A DNA stretch of 64,000 nt from Endobugula sp965214375 (GTDB lineage Bacteria > Pseudomonadota > Gammaproteobacteria > Pseudomonadales > Cellvibrionaceae): contig OZ243947.1 of NCBI GenBank assembly GCA_965214375.1, positions 2,732,827 to 2,796,826 on the forward strand. Direction: 5' to 3'. Made by a program: the position numbers and the translations under genes. The notes beneath the pieces are model-generated. The model was given only the letters and a program-made list of their open reading frames with translations. It did not search any database and was not told the origin of the DNA. Shown piece by piece: positions 54,973 through 63,466 of this stretch (the first letter of the stretch is position 1; every line of letters begins with the position of its first letter).

Positions 54973-55671
54973 ATGGTAATTAATTGGTCAGATAGTATTG
55001 AGCTGACGCTATTGGGTATGGGGACTGTTTTTGTCTTTCTAACTCTACTTGTATTTGCAGTCATGGCTATGTCTGCTCTTATCAATAAGCTCCACACTCC
55101 AGAATCTACACAGCATACATCAAAAACATCTGCACAAAAAACAGCCGCCACAAATGCACCCGTGCATGCGGTAAGTGCTGATGAACCCGTGACTGCGCCC
55201 TTGGCGGGCAAGGTTGTTGATATCCTCGTTAAGGAAGGTCAATCTATACAGCAAGGTGATGTGTTGATGGTCCTGGAAGCGATGAAGATGGAGACTGAGA
55301 TCAAAGCTCAATATTCTGGCGTGGTTGGGAAAATAAGCGCCAAATCGGGCGATATGGTTAACACAGGTGATGTCCTGCTAACGACAGGCGGTGCTTCGGT
55401 TGCCTCTGACAATGCGGCTACTAATGCTTCTAGCAGTGCAGTTGCCGAGGCCAGTAGTGCTGGCCAGACAGTGACAGCGCCTCTAGCCGGAACAATACAC
55501 CGGGTTGATGTCGGTCAAGGACAGCAAGTTAACGAAGGGGATGTTCTTATCATATTGGAAGCGATGAAAATGGAAACCGAAATTAAAGCGCAACAATCGG
55601 GTTGTATTAGTGCAATACATGTTTCTGCTGGTGATACGGTTTCTGTTGGCGATACGTTAGTATCGTATTAG
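54973..55671 (+). CDS. OadG-like sodium pump gamma subunit fused to two biotin carrier domains
   Basis: The first 40 residues are the OadG membrane subunit (one helix, LGMGTVFVFLTLLVFAVMAM). A Thr/Ala linker leads to two biotinyl domains, each with EAMKMETEIKAQ; the biotin-accepting lysines are Lys105 and Lys199. In Na+-pumping decarboxylases gamma, alpha (carboxyltransferase plus biotin) and beta are usually separate, or split as in methylmalonyl- and glutaconyl-CoA decarboxylase. Here the roughly 450-residue carboxyltransferase is absent, and no such gene is in the window. oadB follows after 74 bases. The protein is either a bona fide carrier working with an unlinked transferase or the result of an internal deletion. 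Confidence 0.8.
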   Translation: MVINWSDSIELTLLGMGTVFVFLTLLVFAVMAMSALINKLHTPESTQHTSKTSAQKTAATNAPVHAVSADEPVTAPLAGKVVDILVKEGQSIQQGDVLMVLEAMKMETEIKAQYSGVVGKISAKSGDMVNTGDVLLTTGGASVASDNAATNASSSAVAEASSAGQTVTAPLAGTIHRVDVGQGQQVNEGDVLIILEAMKMETEIKAQQSGCISAIHVSAGDTVSVGDTLVSY

Positions 55672-55745
55672 GAATAATTCGTGCTGCAAATACTTGTTTT
55701 GCAGCAATTCTATTCATTTATTGAGAATGTTTTAAGTCATTTGTT

Positions 55746-56912
55746 ATGGAAAAATTAAGCTCTCTTTTACTCGACTCTGGTATTGCTAATATAACTGGCG
55801 GGCAGTGTGCCATGATGATAGTTGCATTAGTACTTTTATATTTGGCAATCGCCCGTAAATTTGAACCTCTTCTGCTAGTGCCTATTGCGATAGGGACATT
55901 ATTGGTTAACATCCCGGGCGCGGGCATGTATGACGCTCCTGTATACGATGCGCAAGGGCAGATGGAAACGGCTGGCGGTTTACTTTACTACGTTTTTCAC
56001 ATCGGTATTGGCAGTGGTATTTTCCCATTGTTAATTTTTATGGGCGTTGGTGCTATGACGGATTTTGGTCCTCTGCTGGCCAACCCTAAAATGCTGTTTC
56101 TTGGAGCTGCGGCACAGTTTGGTATTTTTGCTACGGTTATTGGTGCTATTGCGCTATCGGCGACAGGTGTAGTTGATTTTTCTCTGATGCAGGCCGCAGC
56201 GATTGGTATTATTGGTGGTGCGGATGGCCCCACCTCGATTTTTGTCGCAAGTAAGTTAGCGCCTGAATTGCTGGGTGCTATCGCCGTTGCGGCATATTCG
56301 TATATGGCGCTCGTTCCAGTGATTCAACCGCCGATTATGAAGGCTTTTACCAATGAAGAAGAGCGCAAAATTGAAATGGTGCAATTGCGCCCCGTTTCCA
56401 AGATGGAAAAAATCTTCTTCCCATTAGCGGTATTGATTCTAGTTGGTCTATTCTTACCTAGTGCAGCACCGCTGTTGGGTATGTTTTGTTTTGGTAATTT
56501 GATGAAAGAGTGTGGAGTTGTTGATCGTTTGAGTGACACGGTTCAAAATGCTCTCATTAATATTGTGACTATATTCTTAGGTTTGGGGGTTGGTGCTAAA
56601 CTGAACGCCTATAGCTTCTTAAATTTTGAAACTATCGGTATTCTATTGTTAGGCTTACTCGCTTTCGGTATTGGTACTGCCGCCGGTGTATTGATGGCTA
56701 AATTTATGAATCTATTCTTAACGCAAAAAATTAACCCTTTGATAGGGTCTGCAGGTGTATCGGCTGTCCCTATGGCGGCAAGGGTTTCGAATAAAGTAGG
56801 TTTGGAAGCAAACAGCAACAATTTCTTGCTGATGCACGCAATGGGTCCAAATGTTGCGGGTGTTATTGGTTCAGCAATTGCTGCGGGCGTGATGATTAGT
56901 TACTTCAATTAA
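55746..56912 (+). CDS. oadB: Sodium ion-translocating decarboxylase beta subunit
   Basis: The 388-residue membrane protein has about nine helices and the family signature in the conserved reentrant region: PLLIFMGVGAMTDFGPLLAN (Asp in MTDFGP), AIGIIGGADGPTSIFVASKL and GSAGVSAVPMAARVSNKVGL. It decarboxylates carboxybiotin and exports two sodium ions. OadB, MmdB and GcdB cannot be told apart by sequence here. It is intact; glutamate dehydrogenase follows after 22 bases. Confidence 0.92.
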   Translation: MEKLSSLLLDSGIANITGGQCAMMIVALVLLYLAIARKFEPLLLVPIAIGTLLVNIPGAGMYDAPVYDAQGQMETAGGLLYYVFHIGIGSGIFPLLIFMGVGAMTDFGPLLANPKMLFLGAAAQFGIFATVIGAIALSATGVVDFSLMQAAAIGIIGGADGPTSIFVASKLAPELLGAIAVAAYSYMALVPVIQPPIMKAFTNEEERKIEMVQLRPVSKMEKIFFPLAVLILVGLFLPSAAPLLGMFCFGNLMKECGVVDRLSDTVQNALINIVTIFLGLGVGAKLNAYSFLNFETIGILLLGLLAFGIGTAAGVLMAKFMNLFLTQKINPLIGSAGVSAVPMAARVSNKVGLEANSNNFLLMHAMGPNVAGVIGSAIAAGVMISYFN

Positions 56913-56934
56913 GAGAGGTTTTAATTTAACAAAC

Positions 56935-59900
56935 ATGAAACATATTTTTGATCAATCAGTTGATCACCTAACAATTACAAAAACAAATTTTTTACAAGAT
57001 AAATTAAACCAGAAACTCAACTTATATGTTGAGGGCAAGGGAGCGAAGCTTACTTTGTCCCATGCAGTCCCCATATTGGAAAATATGGGGCTTTCCATTG
57101 CCCAGTGCCATTTGGATGAAAAAGGTGACGGGCAATGGAGCATGATGTTTGAAATCGAATCATCCACTCTTCCCGTAGATAACTTACCTGGTTCAGATAT
57201 TGAGCAGTTTTTATCATTATTGTTAGCGGGCGATGCTGAAAACGATATTCTTAACCAGCTGGCATTGCAACCTAATATTTCACTGGAATATATCCCTGTC
57301 CTACGAGCGCTTAGTCATTATTTATTGCAGTTGCAATTTAATTTTGGCGTCAATTCACTGTATAAGTGCTTAATTAAAAATGAGTCTGTTACCGAGCTTC
57401 TGGTTAGCTACTTCAAAAATAAGTTTACTCCTGGTAAAGCTGACACAAGCGAAGATCTGGCTGAAATAGAGAGGACGATAGAAACACGTATTGATTCCAT
57501 TCAGGGGCGTGATGATGACCTTATTTGCAGGCGATACTTCTCCGTATTAAAAGCGATAACCCGTACTAACTTTTACAAAACAGATAAACCACAAAATCGA
57601 GTGTCGGCAATTAGTTTTAAAATTGAACCGAAGTATATTGACGGCATCCCCAAGCCAGTGCCGGCCTATGAGATATTTATTTACAACACAATTGTTGAAG
57701 GTGTTCACCTGCGCGGTGGAAAAGTGTCTCGTGGAGGTATTCGCTTCTCTGATCGCCATGAGGATTATCGTACAGAGGTATTAGGGCTGGTTAAAACCCA
57801 GATGGTTAAAAATTCTGTGATTGTGCCTGTAGGTGCAAAAGGTGGCTTTATCTGTAAAGCTGACCTCAGCCATGCCTCCAAGGACGAATATTTTAATTAC
57901 ATTAAAGCGTGTTATGAAATTTTTATCCGCTCTATTTTGGATATCACAGATAACCGTGTAGATGGTGAAAATGTGACTCCTGACAATGTAAAACGCTATG
58001 ACGATGAGGATAGCTATCTGGTTGTTGCTGCTGATAAAGGAACAGCCACCTTTTCTGATTTTGCCAATTCGATTGCCAGCGAGTATGGATACTGGTTGGG
58101 TGATGCCTTTGCTTCCGGTGGAAAAAATGGTTATGACCATAAAAAAATGGGTATTACCGCCAAGGGAGCCTGGCAATCAGCTAAACGTTTATTGGCTGAA
58201 GTAGGGAAAGATATTGATAATGATCCTGTTTCCGTTGTGGGCATTGGTGATATGTCGGGGGATGTGTTTGGTAATGGCATGCTATTGTCTCCTCATATTG
58301 AATTGATTGCTGCTTTCAATCATAAGCATATTTTTATGGATCCTAATCCGGATGCCAGCGTTAGTTTTGCGGAACGTAAGCGATTATTTGATCTTCCATA
58401 TTCTTCTTGGGCGGATTACGACAAACAAACCTTGTCGGCAGGCGGTTCGATTTATGAGCGTACTCAAAAGCGGATTATATTATCTCAGGAAGCGGCCGAG
58501 CGTTTGAATATCAGCGTCAATGTGCCTGTTACTCCTGATGCATTAATCCAAGCTATTCTGTGCGCCGAAGTTGATATGCTCTGGAATGGTGGTATTGGTA
58601 CTTATGTTAAAGCATCCAGCGAAACAGATATGGACGTTAGTGATAAGGCCAATGATCGTGTCAGGATTGATGCGACAGAATTGAGTTCAAGTATTGTTGC
58701 TGAAGGTGGTAATCTTGGCTTAACTCAGAAAGCAAGGATAGAGTATGCTTTGTCCGGTGGCCTAATTCATATGGATGCCGTCGATAATGCGGGTGGGGTT
58801 GATTGTTCAGATCATGAGGTCAATATTAAAATCCTGCTGGAAGATGTTCTGAAAGATGGCCTTATCAACCATGACCAGCGCAACGAGTTACTGGCTGACA
58901 TGTCGAACTCCGTGGAGTCATTAGTTCTGCATAATAACTTCAGACAAAGTAAGATGTTAAGCCAGTCAAATTATACAGCGCCACACTTTGTTCATCACTT
59001 TATACAATTAATCAATTTATTGGAACGTGATGGGGTTTTGGATCGAGAGCTAGCCTGTATTCCTTCTGCAGAACAGATTGATACCCGCATGACGTCACAG
59101 GAAGGCTTTACGCGCCCTGAAATAGCCACTTTATTAGCGTACAGTAAAACACTCTTATTCAATAAGTTAGTCGATTCGACACTGCATGAAGATAGCTATT
59201 TCCAAGAAATGCTATTGAAGTATTTCCCCGATGGATTGGTGGATAAGTATAAGGAATATGTGAGTCGTCACCCCTTGCGTAAGGAAATTTTGGCGAGTTA
59301 TCTTACCAATGATATTGCGAATCGCATGGGGGCAACATTCTGCAACTACGCGATTGAAGAGGATGCAGGCAATATTACACAGCTTGTCAAAGCACATATG
59401 ATTGCTGCAGAAATGTTTAACGTCAATGGCCTCTATAAGGCTATTGATGATCTACTGTACAAAACCGAGAGTGCAACACTTCTGGAGTTGCAGCTTGCGA
59501 TTCATTACCCATTGGATAAAGCGACCAGTTGGTTGCGTCGTCAGGGTATTCAGGGTGATGTGAATGAGCAGATTGGTCATTATCTACCAGTGTTGCAAAC
59601 GCTTAAGGATAATATGCAGTTGTATTTGTCAGCCCAGGATTACAATACGTTTAATAACCAAGTCAGTTTGAGTGTGAGTCGTGGCGTTAATCAAGAGTTA
59701 GCTCATGCTATTCATGCGCTTGATTATTGTTATTACGTACTACCATTGGCAAGTGTTGCCAATGATTACGGCTTAGATGCAGATACTGTATTACAACACT
59801 TTTTCCGTATTGGAGAAGAACTCAATATCTTCTGGATATATGAATTGATCCAGCGTACTGCACTTGATGACACATGGAAGCGTAAAAACAAAAGAATATT

Positions 59901-60099
59901 GATTACAACGATAGAAAGGCATCATGTGGCTGCTCTGAAGCTGTTTCTGGAGTCTGACAGCGATGATATTGCCTCGATACTTCCAGATTTACAAAGCTAT
60001 TGGGAAATCGTCGGTCTCGCAAAAGCAAAGCCCGTCTACCACTTTTCAATGGTAACTGTGCTGACTGCTAAGCTGGGAGAAATCGTTAATCCATCCTAA
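56935..60099 (+). CDS. gdhB: NAD-specific glutamate dehydrogenase, short form
   Basis: The 1054 residues match the central and C-terminal parts of the large NAD-GDH family. Seen are GGKVSRGGIRFSDRHEDY (266 on), VIVPVGAKGGFICKADL with the catalytic Lys, VVGIGDMSGDVFGNGML of the NAD fold and IVAEGGNLGLTQKARIEYAL. The usual bacterial enzyme has about 1600 residues with N-terminal ACT-like regulatory domains; this one lacks about 550 residues. No remnant of them lies upstream, since oadB ends 22 bases before the ATG. The enzyme deaminates glutamate to 2-oxoglutarate. Operon with the sodium-pump genes suggests a shared catabolic role. Confidence 0.9.
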   Translation: MKHIFDQSVDHLTITKTNFLQDKLNQKLNLYVEGKGAKLTLSHAVPILENMGLSIAQCHLDEKGDGQWSMMFEIESSTLPVDNLPGSDIEQFLSLLLAGDAENDILNQLALQPNISLEYIPVLRALSHYLLQLQFNFGVNSLYKCLIKNESVTELLVSYFKNKFTPGKADTSEDLAEIERTIETRIDSIQGRDDDLICRRYFSVLKAITRTNFYKTDKPQNRVSAISFKIEPKYIDGIPKPVPAYEIFIYNTIVEGVHLRGGKVSRGGIRFSDRHEDYRTEVLGLVKTQMVKNSVIVPVGAKGGFICKADLSHASKDEYFNYIKACYEIFIRSILDITDNRVDGENVTPDNVKRYDDEDSYLVVAADKGTATFSDFANSIASEYGYWLGDAFASGGKNGYDHKKMGITAKGAWQSAKRLLAEVGKDIDNDPVSVVGIGDMSGDVFGNGMLLSPHIELIAAFNHKHIFMDPNPDASVSFAERKRLFDLPYSSWADYDKQTLSAGGSIYERTQKRIILSQEAAERLNISVNVPVTPDALIQAILCAEVDMLWNGGIGTYVKASSETDMDVSDKANDRVRIDATELSSSIVAEGGNLGLTQKARIEYALSGGLIHMDAVDNAGGVDCSDHEVNIKILLEDVLKDGLINHDQRNELLADMSNSVESLVLHNNFRQSKMLSQSNYTAPHFVHHFIQLINLLERDGVLDRELACIPSAEQIDTRMTSQEGFTRPEIATLLAYSKTLLFNKLVDSTLHEDSYFQEMLLKYFPDGLVDKYKEYVSRHPLRKEILASYLTNDIANRMGATFCNYAIEEDAGNITQLVKAHMIAAEMFNVNGLYKAIDDLLYKTESATLLELQLAIHYPLDKATSWLRRQGIQGDVNEQIGHYLPVLQTLKDNMQLYLSAQDYNTFNNQVSLSVSRGVNQELAHAIHALDYCYYVLPLASVANDYGLDADTVLQHFFRIGEELNIFWIYELIQRTALDDTWKRKNKRILITTIERHHVAALKLFLESDSDDIASILPDLQSYWEIVGLAKAKPVYHFSMVTVLTAKLGEIVNPS

Positions 60100-60125
60100 C
60101 TATGGATTTTTTTAGGCGGTAGGAA

Positions 60126-60146
60126 GCAGGGTCTTAAAGACCCTGC
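60126..60146. terminator. Bidirectional terminator between gdh and the sensor kinase gene
   Basis: GCAGGGTCTT and AAGACCCTGC form a perfect 10-bp stem with a one-base nominal loop (about four in practice) between two convergent genes, with an A/T-rich tail on both sides (seven T near 60108 act as the tail on the minus strand). Confidence 0.7.
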
Positions 60147-60154
60147 TTATCTGT

Positions 60155-61516
60155 TTAGCGAGGTATTTCAACCTTGATGTGAGTGCCGATATTTGCGGTA
60201 GAGAAGACTTGGAAGCTTCCACCCAGTGACTCTGCCCTGATACGCATATCAATCAAGCCGATACCCACCTTACTACTCTTACCTGTCACCTTCTTAACAT
60301 TAAAACCAACACCGTTATCCTGAATGGATAACAGAACCTTGCGGCCTTGTGTGCCTATACGAATGTTGACGTTATTGGCGCCAGAATGCTCGTTAACATT
60401 GGTCAGAGCCGACTGGACAATACGGAAAAGCACAATTTCAATGTCTGAGTTCAGGCGCTCAGGTATTTCACTGGCTTTGTAGGAAACATTAATGTGTGGA
60501 TGGTGGGTGACTTGCTCGTTAACCAATTCTTGAATAGCGGCGTTCAGACCCATCTTATCCCGAATAGCAGGTCTCAATTCGCCAGAGATATTACGGATAT
60601 CCTTCATGGCACTGTGTAACGCTTTAGTTGCCATGATAAAACTTTCTCTGGAATCTGAATCGTTAAATTTGTCACTTTTTGCCAACGAACGTAAGTTTGA
60701 ATTTGACAGATTGAGAGCCTTCATCACCAAGCTTTGTAATTGTCGTGCTACGCGACTACGCTCAGATTCTTGTGATTCCACACTTTTTCTTGAGAGTTCT
60801 TGGAGCTTTTCATCCGCTAGTCGACCTTCAGACAATGTCACACGCGCCGCAATAAGACCGAGCAATACCACAGCCCCGAGCGTCAGGGAAATAATCAACT
60901 GCATTGTAGTATTGATGTTACCCGCAACCGATTGCTCCAAGTTTAATACCACATCTTCGAGATCGTCGACATACAGGCCGGTTCCAATCCACCAATTCCA
61001 GCCTTCCAGCTAATCGGCATAGCCCAATTTTTCCACCTCGCGTTCACGTGAGGGTTTTAGCCATACATAGCTGGTAATACCACCACCGCTTTTGGCAACA
61101 TCGTACAGATCCTGAATGATTTTAACGCCGTTAGGGTCGGTTAAATCATACTGATTACTGCCTTCCAGTCTGGGAACGGTAGGGTGTGCCATGGTCGTGT
61201 ATTCGTTGTATGCATAAAAGTAACCATCCTTGCCAAACGCCATATCGCGAATGATCTTCTTAACCTCTTCCTGAGCTTTTTTATATTTCATGTCTTTGTT
61301 TTCTGTGATGTGCTTTAAGGTAGTGACTGCGATATTCGTGTAGTTTTTTAATTCGGATCGCCGCAGTTCAAATATCTTGTCTGAAAAGCGTTCAATGTTT
61401 TTACTGCCCAGCTCCTGTGCTTGGTACAGCGCAATAATAATCGTCAAAGAACTAACAATGATGATCGGGGCCAGTGTCAGTAAGAGGATCTTAGTTTTGA
61501 AATTTAATGGTTTCAT
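60155..61516 (-). pseudogene. Cache-domain sensor histidine kinase, one stop and altered H-box
   Basis: From the ATG at 61516 the frame has a membrane helix (ILLLTLAPIIIVSSLTIIIA), a single-Cache sensor domain (FGKDGYFYAYNEYTTMAHPT) and, after a TAG at 61010-61012 (GYAD-stop-LEGWNWWIG, Gln in the ancestor), a second helix, a HisKA_3 dimerisation domain and a HATPase (NVNEHSGANN, IQDNGVGFN, GIGLIDMRIRAESLGG). The H-box reads SERSRVARQLQSLV where active kinases have ARELHD, so the phospho-accepting His is Gln. No response regulator gene is next to it. It is divergent from the TRAP genes, which such kinases often control. Confidence 0.82.
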
Positions 61517-61672
61517 GATGAGTACGTCTACTATTATTATTGGGTTCCACCACATTAATTGATCTGATTAGATATTCGGCGGTTTTTTAGCAATATCTAT
61601 ATTAATCAATCCGTTATGTTTTTTGTTTTTATCTCGTCTTATTACATTTAGCGGTGCCTCCGAAATAATTTA

Positions 61673-61701
61673 TTGACATATTATGATGTTTTTGTTAATT
61701 T
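61673..61701 (+). promoter_or_regulatory. Possible sigma-70 promoter in the 329-base gap upstream of dctP
   Basis: TTGACA (61673-61678) is followed after 17 bases by TAATTT, a weak -10. The rest of 61517-61845 is AT-rich. I found no sigma-54 GG-GC element, and no clear operator. Confidence 0.3.
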
Positions 61702-61845
61702 TTTTCCGGTAAGGCGTCATATGAACTGTGATTATATTGACTAAAAACACCAATAAGAGTGATTGCAATATAGTCAGACGATGTGCGTTAACTACAAAAA
61801 ATTACAATAAATATTTTTTCCCCAAGGACTTATCGGAGGTATTTT

Positions 61846-62820
61846 ATGAATCGTGTAAGTAAATTAGCTGTAGCGGCTACTGCTTTGGTAATGGCAAGTC
61901 ATTCAATGGTTGCGAGTGCGGCAAAATGGCAGATGCCTACGCCTTATGGCGATGGTGTTCACCATACTAAAAATGTTCGCGCGTTTGCTGAAGATGTTAA
62001 AGCTGCAACTAACGGTGACGTTGATATCACCGTTCACTCAGGTGCCTCGCTGTTCAAGCATGGCGAAATCTATCGTTCAGTTCGTGGCGGTCAAGCGCAA
62101 ATTGGTGAACTGTTCATGGGTCTGAAAGGTAATGATGATGCTATCTTTAAAGCGGATAACATCCCATTTTTGGCGAGTGACTTCGGTACGGCTAAAAAAT
62201 TGTGGGCTGCGACTCGTTCACACGTTGAAGCTAGCCTTGCAAAAGATGGCGTTACCCTGTTGTACGCTGTGCCCTGGCCACCACAAGGTTTTTATACTAA
62301 GAAAGCCGTTGCATCTGTAGGTAACTTCGGTGGTATGAAAATGCGTGCATACAGCCCAACAACTTCACGTTTGGCCGTATTGTTAAAAGCATCTCCAACC
62401 ACTGTTCAAACACCTGAGATTCCACAAGCGTTCAGTACTGGTATCATTGACGCTATGGTGACTTCACCAAGTACTGGTGTAAGTAGTCAGGCTTGGGACT
62501 TCGTTTCTCACTATACTGATGTGCAAGCGTGGATTCCTAAGAACATGGTTGTTGTAAATACAAAAGCGTTCAACCGTTTGTCTGAAGCAAACCAGAAGGC
62601 AGTATTAGATGCTGCTGCAAAAGCTGAAACTCGTGGTTGGGACATGGCCGCTGCTGAAACAGAAGCTAAAACAGCGACTTTGAAAGAGAAGGGCATGAAC
62701 GTTGCGACTCCTTCGGCTGATCTTAAGTCTGGTTTACAAGCTATTGGTGAAACTATGGGTCAGGAATGGGCCAAAGAAGCTGGCGACGTTGGTACATCAG
62801 TACTGAATGCACTGAAGTAA
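61846..62820 (+). CDS. dctP: TRAP transporter substrate-binding protein DctP
   Basis: The 324-residue protein has a signal peptide cut after about residue 25 (HSMVASA), and the DctP family text ATNGDVDITVHSGASLFKHG, GMKMRAYSPTTSRLAVLL (carboxylate-binding Arg) and QAFSTGIIDAMVTSPSTGVS. It binds a C4-dicarboxylate or another organic acid in the periplasm. A strong CGGAGG site precedes the ATG. It heads the operon dctP-dctQ-dctM. Confidence 0.93.
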   Translation: MNRVSKLAVAATALVMASHSMVASAAKWQMPTPYGDGVHHTKNVRAFAEDVKAATNGDVDITVHSGASLFKHGEIYRSVRGGQAQIGELFMGLKGNDDAIFKADNIPFLASDFGTAKKLWAATRSHVEASLAKDGVTLLYAVPWPPQGFYTKKAVASVGNFGGMKMRAYSPTTSRLAVLLKASPTTVQTPEIPQAFSTGIIDAMVTSPSTGVSSQAWDFVSHYTDVQAWIPKNMVVVNTKAFNRLSEANQKAVLDAAAKAETRGWDMAAAETEAKTATLKEKGMNVATPSADLKSGLQAIGETMGQEWAKEAGDVGTSVLNALK

Positions 62821-62844
62821 TAACTTTAGCGTTTTCCATTCTAA

Positions 62845-62865
62845 GTAGCCACAGGGATGTGCTAC
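62845..62865 (+). other. Stem-loop between dctP and dctQ
   Basis: GTAGCCAC and GTGCTAC pair with one bulged base. Stem-loops at this place in transport operons often protect the upstream mRNA and lower expression of the membrane genes. Confidence 0.35.
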
Positions 62866-62916
62866 CCTCGAGCAATATGCTCACACCACTCTAATATGTA
62901 AAAAACTGGATTGATT

Positions 62917-63459
62917 ATGCGTAAACAGCTTGATCGTTTATATTATATAACCGCTGTAATTGGCGGTTTTTCTTTAGTAGCAATGACGTTATTAATCCTG
63001 ACTCAGATTGTCGGTCGTTGGTTCGGTATCATTATTCCCTCAACAGAAGATTTCTCGGGCTATATGCTAGCGGCGTCTTTTTCGCTGTGTTTGGGTTACA
63101 CCTTTCGTCATGGTGGTTTGATTCGGGTATCTCTATTGCTAACGCACCTTGATGAGGGTACGCGTTTCTTTTCTGAATTATTATGTATGGTCTTAATGAC
63201 TTCCATAAGTGGATTCCTGATATGGTACTTCGGCTTCGCCGTCTACGAATCTTATGAATACAAGGATTTATCCGAAGGGTATATTCCAGTCCTGATTTGG
63301 ACTGTTCAGCTCCCCGTATTGTTTGGTTTGCTAGTTTTAGGTATCGCTGTGTTTGATGATTTTATTGAATTATTGTCAACTCGAAATCCAGCCTATCGTC
63401 GAAATGAGAAGAGTGAGACTGATGAAGTCAATCTTGATGAATCCAAAGTAGCGGAATGA
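62917..63459 (+). CDS. dctQ: TRAP transporter small membrane subunit DctQ
   Basis: The 180-residue protein has four membrane helices with IIIPSTEDFSGYMLAASFSL, GYTFRHGGLIRVSLLLTHL and the ending VLIWTVQLPVLFGLLVLGIA, the DctQ pattern. I take the ATG at 62917 rather than the TTG two codons before. It pairs with DctM; both use a sodium gradient, in keeping with the sodium pump genes nearby. A charged tail (ETDEVNLDESKVAE) follows the last helix. Confidence 0.9.
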   Translation: MRKQLDRLYYITAVIGGFSLVAMTLLILTQIVGRWFGIIIPSTEDFSGYMLAASFSLCLGYTFRHGGLIRVSLLLTHLDEGTRFFSELLCMVLMTSISGFLIWYFGFAVYESYEYKDLSEGYIPVLIWTVQLPVLFGLLVLGIAVFDDFIELLSTRNPAYRRNEKSETDEVNLDESKVAE

Positions 63460-63466
63460 AAATATC

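Noticed and set aside
56935..57200. N-terminal truncation of gdh by a recent frameshift
   Set aside because: The upstream sequence is the intact oadB end and a 22-base gap, so no upstream gdh sequence exists to be restored.
3644..61012. Alternative genetic code with TAA/TAG read as glutamine
   Set aside because: Long conserved genes (valS, relA, htpG, aroC, lptF/G, gdh) have no internal TAA/TAG and many genes end with them, so a general reassignment does not fit. Only nonconserved or dispensable genes carry such stops.
61517..61845. Sigma-54 promoter for the TRAP operon
   Set aside because: No GG-N10-GC element with suitable spacing was found upstream of dctP.
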